Assembly: GCA_016721945.1 (NCBI GenBank)
Contig: JADKHC010000008.1
Coordinates: forward strand, 1-64,000
Direction: 5' to 3'
Length of the DNA: 64,000 bases
Source of the DNA: Verrucomicrobiota bacterium
Lineage (GTDB): Bacteria; Verrucomicrobiota; Verrucomicrobiia; Opitutales; Opitutaceae
Positions within the stretch are counted from its first letter, which is position 1; each line of letters opens with the position of its first letter. Shown one piece after another: positions 17,877 to 27,600 of the stretch. Position numbers and translations under genes: made by a program. The notes beneath the pieces were generated by a model that searched no databases, was not told where the DNA came from, and was given only the letters and a program-made list of their open reading frames with translations.

Positions 17877-17962
17877 CAGTTCCAGTAAAACTGTAGCCGA
17901 AGTACTGAAAACAATCTTGGCTGAAATTGTCGTTGGGTGGGGCGATAGTTTTACTTGAACTG
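17877..17962. repeat. Imperfect inverted repeat downstream of merR gene
   Basis: Arms 17877-17892 (cagttccagtaaaact) and 17947-17962 (agttttacttgaactg) match at 15 of 16 positions and are 54 bp apart. The left arm starts three bases after the MerR stop codon. The distance is long for a simple terminator; it may be a decayed mobile repeat or a weak termination structure. Confidence 0.5.
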
Positions 17963-18074
17963 ATCTAAACTGCTGAAATCGCCAATTACATCCTCATTTC
18001 TTCTGCACGCTCCCGACGCCTCCGGCACCTAAATTACGGACCTTCGTCTCAGCACAGAACAGCCGAACTAGCCC

Positions 18075-19328
18075 TCATCGCCTATCGCGATAGCGCAGCG
18101 CTTCGAAATCGAGTTTCGCCTCAGGTTGAGTTCGGTTTATTTCCGCAACCAGATCCGCGACCCGCGCAGCACCTACGGCCCATTTATCCCCGACAAAAGT
18201 CGCAAACACGATTGTCGACCCGTCACGCGAGAGCGTGAGCCTGTCAATCCGCTCGAGTCCCCGCACGCGAAAACAACGGGCGCGGTAGCGATCTCCCTCG
18301 CGCGCCACGACGCCCACCCACAACGATTCGACTTCATCCGATTCACGCACCGTCGCTAAAAACAGATCGTGCGCGGGCGACACCACCGCCATCCGCAGTT
18401 CATTTATTGGCGTTTTATTCCCGCCTGATTGAGGAAACTCAATGTCCGCCAGCAACGGATTCTCGCCCACGGTCAACACCGCCGGACGCACATCAAAATC
18501 ACCTTTGCCCGCCAGCGAAACCAACGCCCATGGACGATCCAAGTGCGTCGCGTAGACGAGCCCGCGCCCGAAAGAACCGCATAAAATCGGCGGACACGAG
18601 AGCCGCTCACCGCTCCGTTGGTAAATCGCATTGAGTGCGCGCTCAAGTTCACTCGGCTGCAGTCTGCCCTTAGGCGTGTACGAGCGGAACGCCGTGCGCT
18701 TTCCAGTCGGATCTTCGTAAGGCGGACAAACAACAAAACCATCAGCAAGCGGCAACAGTTCGGTCCGTCCGGGCAACTCAAGCAAAACCTCCGATTTCAA
18801 ATCGTAGCCGAACCGCCGCAACTGCACCAAATTCACAGCTGACGGACCCGACGGGATGAGGTCGACCTCCGCGTAAAAAGCCCCGCTCGCCACATCCGCG
18901 AAAAGAAATCCATCGTGCGCCAAATGAATATTCTCCTGCCAAATACCCAGTTCACTTTCTACCTGTGAAGATTCGAGGTTGGCCAGATAGAGGCCGCCCA
19001 GTTGGAAAATCAAAGCGCGATGCCCCAGCCGCACACAATCGTAGTTCGACACCACCTCAAACCCCGCGATGCGAACGCGCTCCGAAACCAGTTTCCGCCC
19101 CGCAAGCGCGATCCGCTGCACATGTTTCCTCCTCGGCACCTGCACGTGAAAATCATTCGCCTCAAAACCCGGGGCGAAGTTCTGCGTCTCGCCATCAAAA
19201 TCGGGCAGCACGCGAACGACGAACACGCTGTCGGCCCGTGACGGGCTCGTCCACAAGGCGCACACCGCAAGAACATGCGCCCAGACCACTGAGGGAGCCA
19301 TGAGTACCGATTTACTTAACCATTGCAT
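18075..19328 (-). CDS. Hypothetical secreted protein, possible beta-propeller
   Basis: About 417 residues from ATG 19328 (ATG 19358 is also possible). A signal peptide (KSVLMAPSVVWAHVLAVCAL to PSRA) is followed by repeated strand patterns with aspartate/glycine turns (HDGFLFADVASGAFYAEVD, DRLTLSRDGSTIVFATFVGD), which look like blades of a WD40/TolB-type propeller. I do not recognise a named family. It diverges from the polyserine surface-protein gene with about 225 bp between; no functional link is visible. Confidence 0.65.
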   Translation of the reverse strand: MQWLSKSVLMAPSVVWAHVLAVCALWTSPSRADSVFVVRVLPDFDGETQNFAPGFEANDFHVQVPRRKHVQRIALAGRKLVSERVRIAGFEVVSNYDCVRLGHRALIFQLGGLYLANLESSQVESELGIWQENIHLAHDGFLFADVASGAFYAEVDLIPSGPSAVNLVQLRRFGYDLKSEVLLELPGRTELLPLADGFVVCPPYEDPTGKRTAFRSYTPKGRLQPSELERALNAIYQRSGERLSCPPILCGSFGRGLVYATHLDRPWALVSLAGKGDFDVRPAVLTVGENPLLADIEFPQSGGNKTPINELRMAVVSPAHDLFLATVRESDEVESLWVGVVAREGDRYRARCFRVRGLERIDRLTLSRDGSTIVFATFVGDKWAVGAARVADLVAEINRTQPEAKLDFEALRYRDRR

Positions 19329-19555
19329 TCCGGCACGATGCACGACGGGCCCAACCATTGCACCCTCAAAAACAATAACTACAGCAAACGCCTAAACCCC
19401 AACCTTTCGGCATCAGATTTCCACGCGTGACCGCAAGCGCAAGGCATCAGGCTCGCCACCGGCCGACCAACGAAACGCCTGTTATATCCCCGTAAAAGAA
19501 CATTAAGCCAAACCCAACGCATTGCGCCAAAGGTTCAAACCCACAAGCTCCAAGC

Positions 19556-21997
19556 ATGCCCGAAACCGTCAAGCACGCCCGTCCAGCCAACAGCAGCGAC
19601 CAACCCCAGCGTCCTAACCAAATCGTTTCCCTACCCCGCTGGCTGGTAGCGATCCTCGGCGGCATCGCGCTATTCTGCTGGAGCGCAAATCACAGCGAGG
19701 CGATCGACAGCTCCAGCCTCATCAACACAGATGTTAATATCGACAGCTTCCGGCTGGCTACACCCGTTGCCAGTTATTACGTGGATTCGATTACCGGCAA
19801 AGACACCTATGACGGGAAGAGCCCGACGACCGCTTGGAAAACATTGTCGAAGGTAAACGCGCTAAAACTTCTCCCCGGCTACGTCATCAATCTTGCCCGC
19901 GGATCATTCTGGCCAGAGGCCCTGCTACTCAAAGACGCCGGCAGCGCGTCCCAGCCCATCGTCATCCAAGCCTACGGAGCAGGCACGGCACCGACCATCC
20001 GACTTTTCTCCGACGTCAACAATTATGCGTCCGGCCTGAGCGTAACCGGTAGTTATATACATATACTCGACTTATGCTTTTCTAATATACATTGGCCGGC
20101 CGTTTCCATCGATTTCGGCAGCCACCATATTGTCTTCGCAGGTAACGAAATCACAGCCTGCGGCATGGGTATATCAATCAATGGCGAAGACCAAAGGGTT
20201 CTGGGGAACTACGTTCACGACATGACTATGGTGATCGACAATGGGATCGAAGATCAGACCTGGGGTGCAAACGGCGTGGGCATCTGCGGCAAGCGGATCG
20301 AGGTCGCCTGGAATCGTCTCGTCAACTGCCTTGCTCCTAGCAAAGTGTTCGGTGGTCACGACGGCGGGGCTATCGAGCTCTGGGGTTACGTTGGCGGGAC
20401 CACTCCAAATGGGTGGGGCTACGTCATGGAGGATATTTCCATCCACCACAACCTCGTCCTCCGAAGCGATGTATTCAGCGAGGCCACGGCCAAGATAAAA
20501 AACCTAACCATCGCCTATAACCTCTACTCAGGTCATGCAAACGGGATGGAGTTCCACCTGGAGGACCTGAAGTATTATTACGAAGGAGTACGCATCGAAA
20601 ATAACACCATGATCTCGGTCGAGCCAAACAACGGCAACTGGGGCATCGTGGGCTTCCTGGCCAGTGACGCCGCAACCATTGCATCGAACAATCAGTTCAC
20701 CGTTCGCAACAACATCTTCGTTACGAATTATCACGTATTCGACTTCCACAACAAAATCGGGAGCAGGCTCGTCCGTGATCACAATTTGTACTTCTTCGTG
20801 AGCCCGGGTGCCATGAGTTACTACCCTGCCGAATACCCCCTCGACACCACAGAAAAGCAGGCCGATCCTAAATTCATCGACTACGCGGGCGGTGACTACC
20901 GACTGTCCGCACTCAGCCCGGCGATTGATGCCGGCTCAAACACGAACCAGACGGTCGATCTCCTGCAAAACCCCGTGATCGCCGGCTACCCAGCCGACAT
21001 CGGCGCTTACCAGTATTACGTCGCCTCCAGCTCCTCAGGTGGATCAAGCAGTTCGAGTAGTTCCTCGTCTTCAGGTGGCGGGCCGCCCGCAGTGGCACCA
21101 ACCATAACCAGCCAACCTAAAGCAAATCTGAGCATTACCAACGGAACCAATTACTCGCTAAGCGTCACCGCAACCGGAACCGATCTGAAATTCCAGTGGA
21201 AGAAAGACGGCGTAAACCTCACCACCAACGCCAACACATCGATCTACTCAATCTTCGGCGTGAGCGCAGCCACGGTCGGCACCTACAAGGTAGTGATCAC
21301 CAACTCCGCCGGCACCGTCACCAGCAATGACGCCGGCGTCGGCATCAGCTCGAGCAGTTCATCCAGCTCAAGCTCCTCGTCATCGTCATCCAGCAGTTCG
21401 TCGTCCAGCTCATCTTCGAGCTCCAGCTCTTCGTCATCGAGCAGCTCAAGTTCCAGCTCCAGCAGTTCTTCCAGCAGCGGCGCGCCGATCACCGCACCGA
21501 TCATCACCACCCACCCACAAGCACTTACTAATGTCCCCTCGGGCGGCAGTTTCACCCTGTCAGTCGTGGCAACCGGCTCCAACCTCACTTACCAATGGAA
21601 GCTAGGCACCACCAACCTCACCGGATCCACGAGCGCCACTTACACGAAGACTAACATGGCGCCATCTGCGGCGGGTAACTATACCGTGGTCGTCACAAAC
21701 GGCGGCGGCTCGGTCACAAGTAACATTGCCGTCGTCACTCTCGCCGCTTCCTCCAGCTCGAGTTCATCGTCGAGTTCCTCCAGTTCATCGTCATCGAGTT
21801 CCAGTTCTTCTTCTTCGAGCTCAAGCTCTTCGTCATCGAGCAGCTCAAGTAGTTCATCCTCGTCGAGTTCGTCTTCATCAAGTTCGTCCTCCGGATCACC
21901 GGCACCAAAAAGCGGCGGTGGCGCCACGAGCGAACCATTCCTTATCTCCATCTTTCTTTGCGCAATCGCGCGATTACTGGCCAAACGGCGCTGCTGA
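19556..21997 (+). CDS. Secreted beta-helix protein with Ig-like domains, polyserine linkers and C-terminal sorting tail
   Basis: 813 residues. A signal segment lies near 28-45 (RWLVAILGGIALFCW). Residues about 60-485 are a right-handed parallel beta-helix (repeats such as YIHILDLCFSN, RIENNTMISVEP, FTVRNNIFVTNYHVFD), as in polysaccharide lyases and adhesins; no catalytic motif is clear. Two Ig-like modules follow (about 520-595 and 645-730), each starting AP.I...P. They are separated by Ser tracts: a short one near 21029-21085, 44 consecutive Ser codons at 21347-21478 and 48 at 21749-21892, written with mixed TCN/AGY codons. The end (GGGATSEPF, hydrophobic helix, AKRRC) resembles a Gly-rich CTERM-type sorting signal. 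Confidence 0.85.
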   Translation: MPETVKHARPANSSDQPQRPNQIVSLPRWLVAILGGIALFCWSANHSEAIDSSSLINTDVNIDSFRLATPVASYYVDSITGKDTYDGKSPTTAWKTLSKVNALKLLPGYVINLARGSFWPEALLLKDAGSASQPIVIQAYGAGTAPTIRLFSDVNNYASGLSVTGSYIHILDLCFSNIHWPAVSIDFGSHHIVFAGNEITACGMGISINGEDQRVLGNYVHDMTMVIDNGIEDQTWGANGVGICGKRIEVAWNRLVNCLAPSKVFGGHDGGAIELWGYVGGTTPNGWGYVMEDISIHHNLVLRSDVFSEATAKIKNLTIAYNLYSGHANGMEFHLEDLKYYYEGVRIENNTMISVEPNNGNWGIVGFLASDAATIASNNQFTVRNNIFVTNYHVFDFHNKIGSRLVRDHNLYFFVSPGAMSYYPAEYPLDTTEKQADPKFIDYAGGDYRLSALSPAIDAGSNTNQTVDLLQNPVIAGYPADIGAYQYYVASSSSGGSSSSSSSSSSGGGPPAVAPTITSQPKANLSITNGTNYSLSVTATGTDLKFQWKKDGVNLTTNANTSIYSIFGVSAATVGTYKVVITNSAGTVTSNDAGVGISSSSSSSSSSSSSSSSSSSSSSSSSSSSSSSSSSSSSSSSSSSSGAPITAPIITTHPQALTNVPSGGSFTLSVVATGSNLTYQWKLGTTNLTGSTSATYTKTNMAPSAAGNYTVVVTNGGGSVTSNIAVVTLAASSSSSSSSSSSSSSSSSSSSSSSSSSSSSSSSSSSSSSSSSSSSSSSSGSPAPKSGGGATSEPFLISIFLCAIARLLAKRRC

Positions 21998-22219
21998 AAA
22001 ACCACACATGTCGATTTCACTGCGCGGCCCTGCGCTCCACCCAGGGCTCGATATGCCAAACGCAATTCGAGAGGCGGGTTAAGGAAGTACCTGCAGGCCT
22101 TCGTTCCCTTTGTTATCTTCTGTTCAAAGTGCAGAAGCTTCGGGCTGCTGGTATCATATTTCGCATTGCCCCGCCGCTCCGCGCTAGCAGGATCGACGCT
22201 TTTCACCCAAACGCCCCCT

Positions 22220-23215
22220 ATGAGCAAAGAAGCCTCCACACACGCGACCGGCAATAAAGGCTGGGTCGGTTACCGCCCCGAACTCAAAGTCGTCGACTGC
22301 ACCGTCCGTGACGGCGGTCTGATGAACGACCATAATTTCCCGCTCGAATTCGTGCAGCAAATCTACGCTGCCGACTGCGCTGCGGGCGTCGATTACATGG
22401 AAATTGGCTACAAAGGCATGGCCAGCATGTATCCGAAGACCCAGTACGGCCTTTGGAAGTTCTGCACCGAGGAAAACATGCGCCGCGCCATCGGCGAGAA
22501 GAAGGGTGCCACCAAAATCTCCGTCATGGCCGACGCCGAGCGCACCGATTTCAACGACATCCTTCCCCGCGAAAAGAGCGTCGTCGACATGGTCCGCGTC
22601 GCCACCTACATCCACCAAATTCCCTCCGCCCTCGAGATCGTCGCCGACGCCCACAACAAAGGCTACGAGACTGCGCTCAACATCATGGCCGTCTCCACCG
22701 TGCCCGAGAGCGAACTCGAAAGCGCGCTCGAGATCATCGTGCAGAGCCCGGTCAACATTCTCTATGTCGTGGACAGTTTCGGCACGCTCTACAGCGAACA
22801 AATCCGCGGCCTCGTCCAACGTTTCCAGAAGTTCACGATTCCGGCCAAAAAAGAACTCGGCATCCACACGCACAACAACCTCCAACTCGCCTTCGCCAAC
22901 ACCATCGAAGCGATCGTGCTCGGCTGCAATTACGTCGACGCCAGCATCGCCGGCCTCGGCCGTGGTGCAGGCAACTGCCCGTTGGAGCTGGCGCTTAGTT
23001 TCCTCCACAACCCGAAGTTCAAGATGCGCCCAATCCTCGAAGCCATCCAGAACACCGTGGAACCGCACCGCGAAGCGCTCCGCTGGGGCTTTGCCATTCC
23101 GTATATGCTAACCGGCTACCTGAACCAGCACCCGAAGGCCGCAATGCAGTTCATGGAAGGCGACGACTTCCGCAACATCATCAAGTTCTACGACGACGCC
23201 GTCCAGCAGCCATAA
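22220..23215 (+). CDS. DRE-TIM metallolyase, aldolase catalytic domain protein
   Basis: 331 residues from ATG 22220; the upstream in-frame extension reads as non-coding. The TIM barrel has the DRE-TIM signatures: VVDCTVRDGGLMND (metal and catalytic Arg-Asp), MEIGYKG, LGIHTHNNLQLA (metal-binding His pair) and GLGRGAGNCPLELAL. The last motif is closest to 4-hydroxy-2-oxovalerate aldolase (DmpG/BphI), but there is no acyl-CoA or dehydrogenase partner nearby and no regulatory LeuA domain. It may condense or cleave a 2-keto acid; substrate unknown. A clear terminator follows 31 bp after the stop. Confidence 0.8.
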   Translation: MSKEASTHATGNKGWVGYRPELKVVDCTVRDGGLMNDHNFPLEFVQQIYAADCAAGVDYMEIGYKGMASMYPKTQYGLWKFCTEENMRRAIGEKKGATKISVMADAERTDFNDILPREKSVVDMVRVATYIHQIPSALEIVADAHNKGYETALNIMAVSTVPESELESALEIIVQSPVNILYVVDSFGTLYSEQIRGLVQRFQKFTIPAKKELGIHTHNNLQLAFANTIEAIVLGCNYVDASIAGLGRGAGNCPLELALSFLHNPKFKMRPILEAIQNTVEPHREALRWGFAIPYMLTGYLNQHPKAAMQFMEGDDFRNIIKFYDDAVQQP

Positions 23216-23246
23216 GTCGCATAAAACTACCCTTTTTGACCTTCAC

Positions 23247-23279
23247 AAAGCCCGGATCACAATCCGGGCTTTTTTATTT
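23247..23279 (+). terminator. Intrinsic terminator after the aldolase-like gene
   Basis: Perfect 11-bp stem: 23247-23257 (aaagcccggat) with 23262-23272 (atccgggcttt), loop caca, then a T-rich run to about 23280. This is a classical Rho-independent terminator for the plus-strand gene ending at 23215. Confidence 0.9.
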
Positions 23280-23420
23280 TTCAGATACGCGCCCCCCCAC
23301 GCCGGAGGTCGGGCTTTTTATTCGTGAGGTAAGCCGTTAACGCGCCGGAACGATACCGAACATCCCGCAAGATACCACGCCTCCGCCTAAGGCAGAGTCC
23401 GCAATAACCAAACACCAAGC

Positions 23421-23555
23421 CTAACGCTGCACCGACGCAGCCGCATGCCCTTCGGTCGCATTCTTGGAATGCGCAGCGACAACTGTGAGCAACACCACGG
23501 CGAGTATCGCGGCGGCGACAGCTGGAAACGAAAAACGACGATGCGGGGTCTTCAT
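23421..23555 (-). CDS. Possible small single-span membrane protein
   Basis: 44 residues in a gap otherwise without genes. ATG 23555 begins MKTPHRRF, followed by a hydrophobic stretch of about 17 residues (FPAVAAAILAVVLLTVV) and a polar tail ending SVQR. A positive N-terminus and one transmembrane segment are coding-like, but there is no Shine-Dalgarno and no known family. It is overlapped in other frames by longer ORFs of worse composition. Could be chance. Confidence 0.35.
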   Translation of the reverse strand: MKTPHRRFSFPAVAAAILAVVLLTVVAAHSKNATEGHAAASVQR

Positions 23556-23758
23556 GATGCGGGGGCAACTAACTGTAACGGGGATAAAGGGGCGGATTCC
23601 GTCTTACGCCTCGCCCCCGCCGCGCACAAGCCCGATTTCAATAATAAGACTCTTTGCGCGTGGCGGCATGGCCAAGAGCCAAATGCTGTACTGCCAACGA
23701 CGAAAATAAAAAAGGGAGATGCCGTAAAAACATCTCCCGTGCAGTTACCTCAGAATCA

Positions 23759-24497
23759 TTAGAACTGCCAAGAGACGCCGCTGCGCAGCATGCTGGTTTT
23801 GATCGAGTCGAGCGTGTAGATCATGTGCGTCGATTCGAGCGTCCCGCCATCGATCTCTTGATAGGCGTAACTGACATCCAGCTTAAGCGAACTGGTGAGC
23901 TTGATGGAGACACCTGCAGTGCCATTCCAAGCAAACCCCCATTTCGAACCTGACTGCTCGTCATGATGGTGATGGCGGCTACCGCTCCGCCAAAGCTCCG
24001 TTCGGGCACGCACATTGGCATAACCAGCTCCTCCACCTAAATAGAACCGGAGACGCCCATTCGGGTCGCCGATGTAAAAGCGGTAGTTGGCCATCACCGG
24101 GAAAACATCGATCGCCGGCAGGTAATCAGTGGTATACGTGGTGCCGTCGGGCAGCCTAAGTTTGCCGTCTGAAAGCGAGACCTTTCCGTCGTTCGGAATT
24201 TCGAAAGACTGATGTTCGGTCCGAACCGTGGTCGTATTCCGGCTTTCATTATACCGGCGGCTGTCGACGTCAGGTTTCGGTCCAGATAATGGTGCCGAGG
24301 CTTAGCGATAGTTCGTGGTTTTGTCCGGCGCCGAGAAGATATCCAGCGGAAAGATTGAAGCCCGCCGTAGTGTCGAGATCTCCGTTCGAGGGAATAACAA
24401 TGTCGCCTCCAGCCCGTACAAACGGCTTCTGGGCCTGCGCTGAGCCTGCGAGTGCAACAAGTGCGATTAAAGGTGTAATTAGATATCGGATTTTCAT
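23759..24497 (-). pseudogene. Outer-membrane beta-barrel protein gene with a +1 frameshift
   Basis: ATG 24497 encodes a signal peptide (LITPLIALVALAGSAQAQ) and the first strands (SAGYLLGAGQNHELSLSLG), then stops at TGA 24270-24272. Moving one base forward (skipping the T of the TGA) restores an open frame from DVDSRRYNES through VMANYRFYIG, a glycine-rich strand LRFYLGGGAGYANV, GVSIKLTSSLKLDVSYAY and a final SWQF, the terminal Phe expected of barrels. Total would be about 245 residues. A hallmark Gly/Ala-rich short-barrel protein is likely, with function unknown. One base gain, or an assembly error, explains the break; the site sequence is acc tga c. A prfB-like mechanism lacks its upstream Shine-Dalgarno. 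Confidence 0.7.
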
Positions 24498-24647
24498 GGT
24501 GTCTGACGGAATCTGCAGGCTTCGGTCCGTCTTGCCGAACCAATGTCCACCAGCGGCTATTTGGAATGATGGACGGCAAAGTCTGTCGGATGGCTTGATC
24601 GCGAGCCCACACTCCAGCGCCGACTATACGAACAAGGCGGAAGGAAC

Positions 24648-27600
24648 TTAGTCGTTTTCCACGTTCGGGTTACACTCAGCCTGAAGTTGCTGCCAAGCGC
24701 GCACCGTCGCAGGCAAGCCTTCGGCAACCGCGTCCCATTTTCTGTCGCGGGCAGCGTTTTCAAGCAATCGAGCAGCACGGTGCAACTCGGAAGCACCAAG
24801 ATTCAACGCACTGCCCACTATGGTATGAGCGAGCACCGCGAGTTTTTCGCTCTGCTGTTCAGCAACATAAGTTTCGAGCAACGTCATACGCGCCGGCATT
24901 TCTTTCAAAAACACACCGAGCGCTTTATCCCAAAGCGAACCTCCGCCGGATGACTTGACCCTTAGCAGTTGAGCACGGCGAGCAGGGTCGAGCGCCGAGC
25001 GCTTATGCTGGGCCGGCACGGAAGGCTCCGCGATCGGAGCAACGCTGCTTATCTGCGGCTTGTCTGGTTTCGGCATCAGGCCGCAACGCGCAACGGCTGC
25101 CATGAGCATGTCGGTATCGAGTGGTTTTGCCACGTAGTCATCCATGCCAGCGGCGAGTGCCTTGTCGCGATCGCCGGGCATGGCAAAGGCGGTAAGTGCG
25201 ATGATGGGTATGCGCGCATTGCCACCCGGCACCTGGTCGGCTCGAATGCGGCGCGTGGCTTCATAACCATCTAATACCGGCATCTGGCAATCCATCAGGA
25301 TGGCGTCGTAGCTGGAACGCGCGAGTAGATCGAGCGCCTCTTGGCCATTGGCCGCGATCTCTATCGTGTGGCCGAGTTGCTCAAGCATCATCTGCGCGAC
25401 GAGCTGGTTCGTGGGATTATCCTCGGCTACGAGCAAACGCAGGCCGCGTCCGCCCAGCGAGTTTTTGCGCTGGAAAGGCACAGGGGTTTCCCGACGGCCA
25501 AACACCCGAAGCAGGCTGCGGTGAAGTTGAGCAGCGCGCACCGGCTTGCTCAACACGGCGTTGATATTGAGTTCGGCAATCACCGCTGGCGTAATCGCCT
25601 GAGGATCTGATGTGAGCCCGATCAAACTGACTGAAGCAATCTTCGGATCCGCACGAATTGACTGTGCGATTCGCCCGGCCCCCTGATCCGGCATACTCCA
25701 GTCAAGCAGCACAACGGTATAACCATCGGACTGATCTACGGCCTGCCGCATGATGCCGAGTGCCTCATCGACGGACGACACAGCCGCACCACGCGTATCG
25801 AGGGCGGCAATCTGGCGTAACAAAATCGCACGACCGGTTTCGTGATGACTGACTACGAGCACACGGGCCTCCGCTGGCACACGCTCCACGGGCTCAACCT
25901 GAGGCGGTGCCACGCGACGGAGCTCAAGTTCAAACCAGAAGCACGATCCCCGACCCTCGGCACTTTCGTAGCCCATCTGACCGTTCATCAAGTTAATCAG
26001 CTGACTGCTAATGGCGAGGCCAAGGCCGGTTCCGCCAAAGCGTCGGGTTACGCTGCCATCGGCCTGCGTGAAGGGACGAAAGAGATGCATCTTGGCCGCA
26101 GCGGGAACCCCGATTCCAGTATCATGAACCTCAATACGAAATTTGATCGAGGAGCCCCCAGCGGTATACGCGCGCGCTACGACCCTTACCTCGCCTTGCT
26201 GGGTGAATTTCAGTGCATTGCCGAGCAGATTTGTCAGGACTTGTTGGATACGGCCACCGTCCCCGAGAACGGTGGTGCCCAGTTCCGGTTCGATATCGCA
26301 GACCAGTTCCAGGCCCTTGCTGTGGGCTTGCGGCGCCAGGAGCGCAACTGTTTCCTCCACGGCATCCCGCAGGTTAAAGTCGACGGGGTCGATGCGGAAT
26401 TTTCCGGCCTCGATTTTGGAAAAATCGAGAATGTCGTTGATGATCGCGAGCAGCCCTTCCGCGCTACGAATTATGGTTTGGGCCATCTCGTGCTGCTTGC
26501 TTTCGAGTGGCGTCCGCAAAAGCAGGCCGGACATACCAATGACGCCGTTCATGGGCGTGCGAATCTCGTGACTCATTGTCGCAAGAAATTCCGATTTCAG
26601 CCGCGAAGCCTCGAGCGCTTCGTCGCGCGCTTTGGCGAGGCTGACTTCGAGCTCTTTGCGCAGTGTAATATCCTGGGTAAACATCACGATGCCGCCGATG
26701 TGACCCTCGCTCTTGTACCAGGGACGCACTTCCCAACGCAGCCATTTAACCGAACCATCGATTTGCTCCAGCCGATCGGATTCGTTTGTCTCGACGGCCC
26801 CGGCGAGGCAGCGCTGATGGATTCCCTGCCATTTCCCCGAAAGGTCCGGAAACACGTCGTAATGCGAACGACCGATAATATTCATCCCTTCGAGGTTGTA
26901 GTCGGAAAGCCACTGGCGGCTGACGACCAGATAACGCATGTCGTGGTCAAACATTGCCACTGAGGCCGGGGCGTGTTCAGCAAAGAGCCGGGTCCGTTCC
27001 TCGCTCTCATGGATCGCGCGTTCCGATTCCTTGCGTTCGGTGATATCCATGTTCACACCCACCACGCGAATGACCTGACCCTTTTCGCAACGAACTACAT
27101 CTGCGCATACAAAGATGTGGCGCAGCGCACCATCACGGGCGCGCTTGATACGAAACTCCTGAGAGCTGCGGCTCGTTTGCCGAACCGTCTCCGTGAGGCT
27201 AAACTCCTGCGCAGCCAGATCCTCCTTCAAGACACAATTCGCCCAAGTTTGATATTCAACTTGGCCACCCGGCGCCACGGGAAGTCCGTACATTTCAAAC
27301 ATGCGTGCATCCCAAAGCAGTTTGTTGGTTTTCGGATCCCACTCCCAGATAGCGATACGGGCTGCATCGGCGGCCAGACGAATGCGTTGATCGCTTTCAC
27401 GCAGAGCCTCGGCTTTTTTTCTCACCTCGGTGACATCTGAAATGAGCACAAAAACACCCTTCACGGTCACGCCGTCGTCCGCGATATCGGGCACGTACTG
27501 GACCCAGGTATAGCCGACCTCTCCATTGGCTTTGGTGAGTTTGCGCTCAAACGCCTGAGCCTGGCCCTTAAGCGCGCCCTGGATGTGGCCCTCGCTTTGG

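Noticed and set aside
24265..24280. prfB-like programmed frameshift at acc-tga-c
   Set aside because: The tga-c context is similar, but there is no upstream Shine-Dalgarno, and the P-site codon is not slippery; simple indel is preferred.
25842..26963. Long plus-strand frame (373 codons) inside the hybrid kinase gene
   Set aside because: Antisense shadow of the PAS/HisKA/HATPase coding region; its composition has no domain pattern and the kinase frame is fully supported by motifs.
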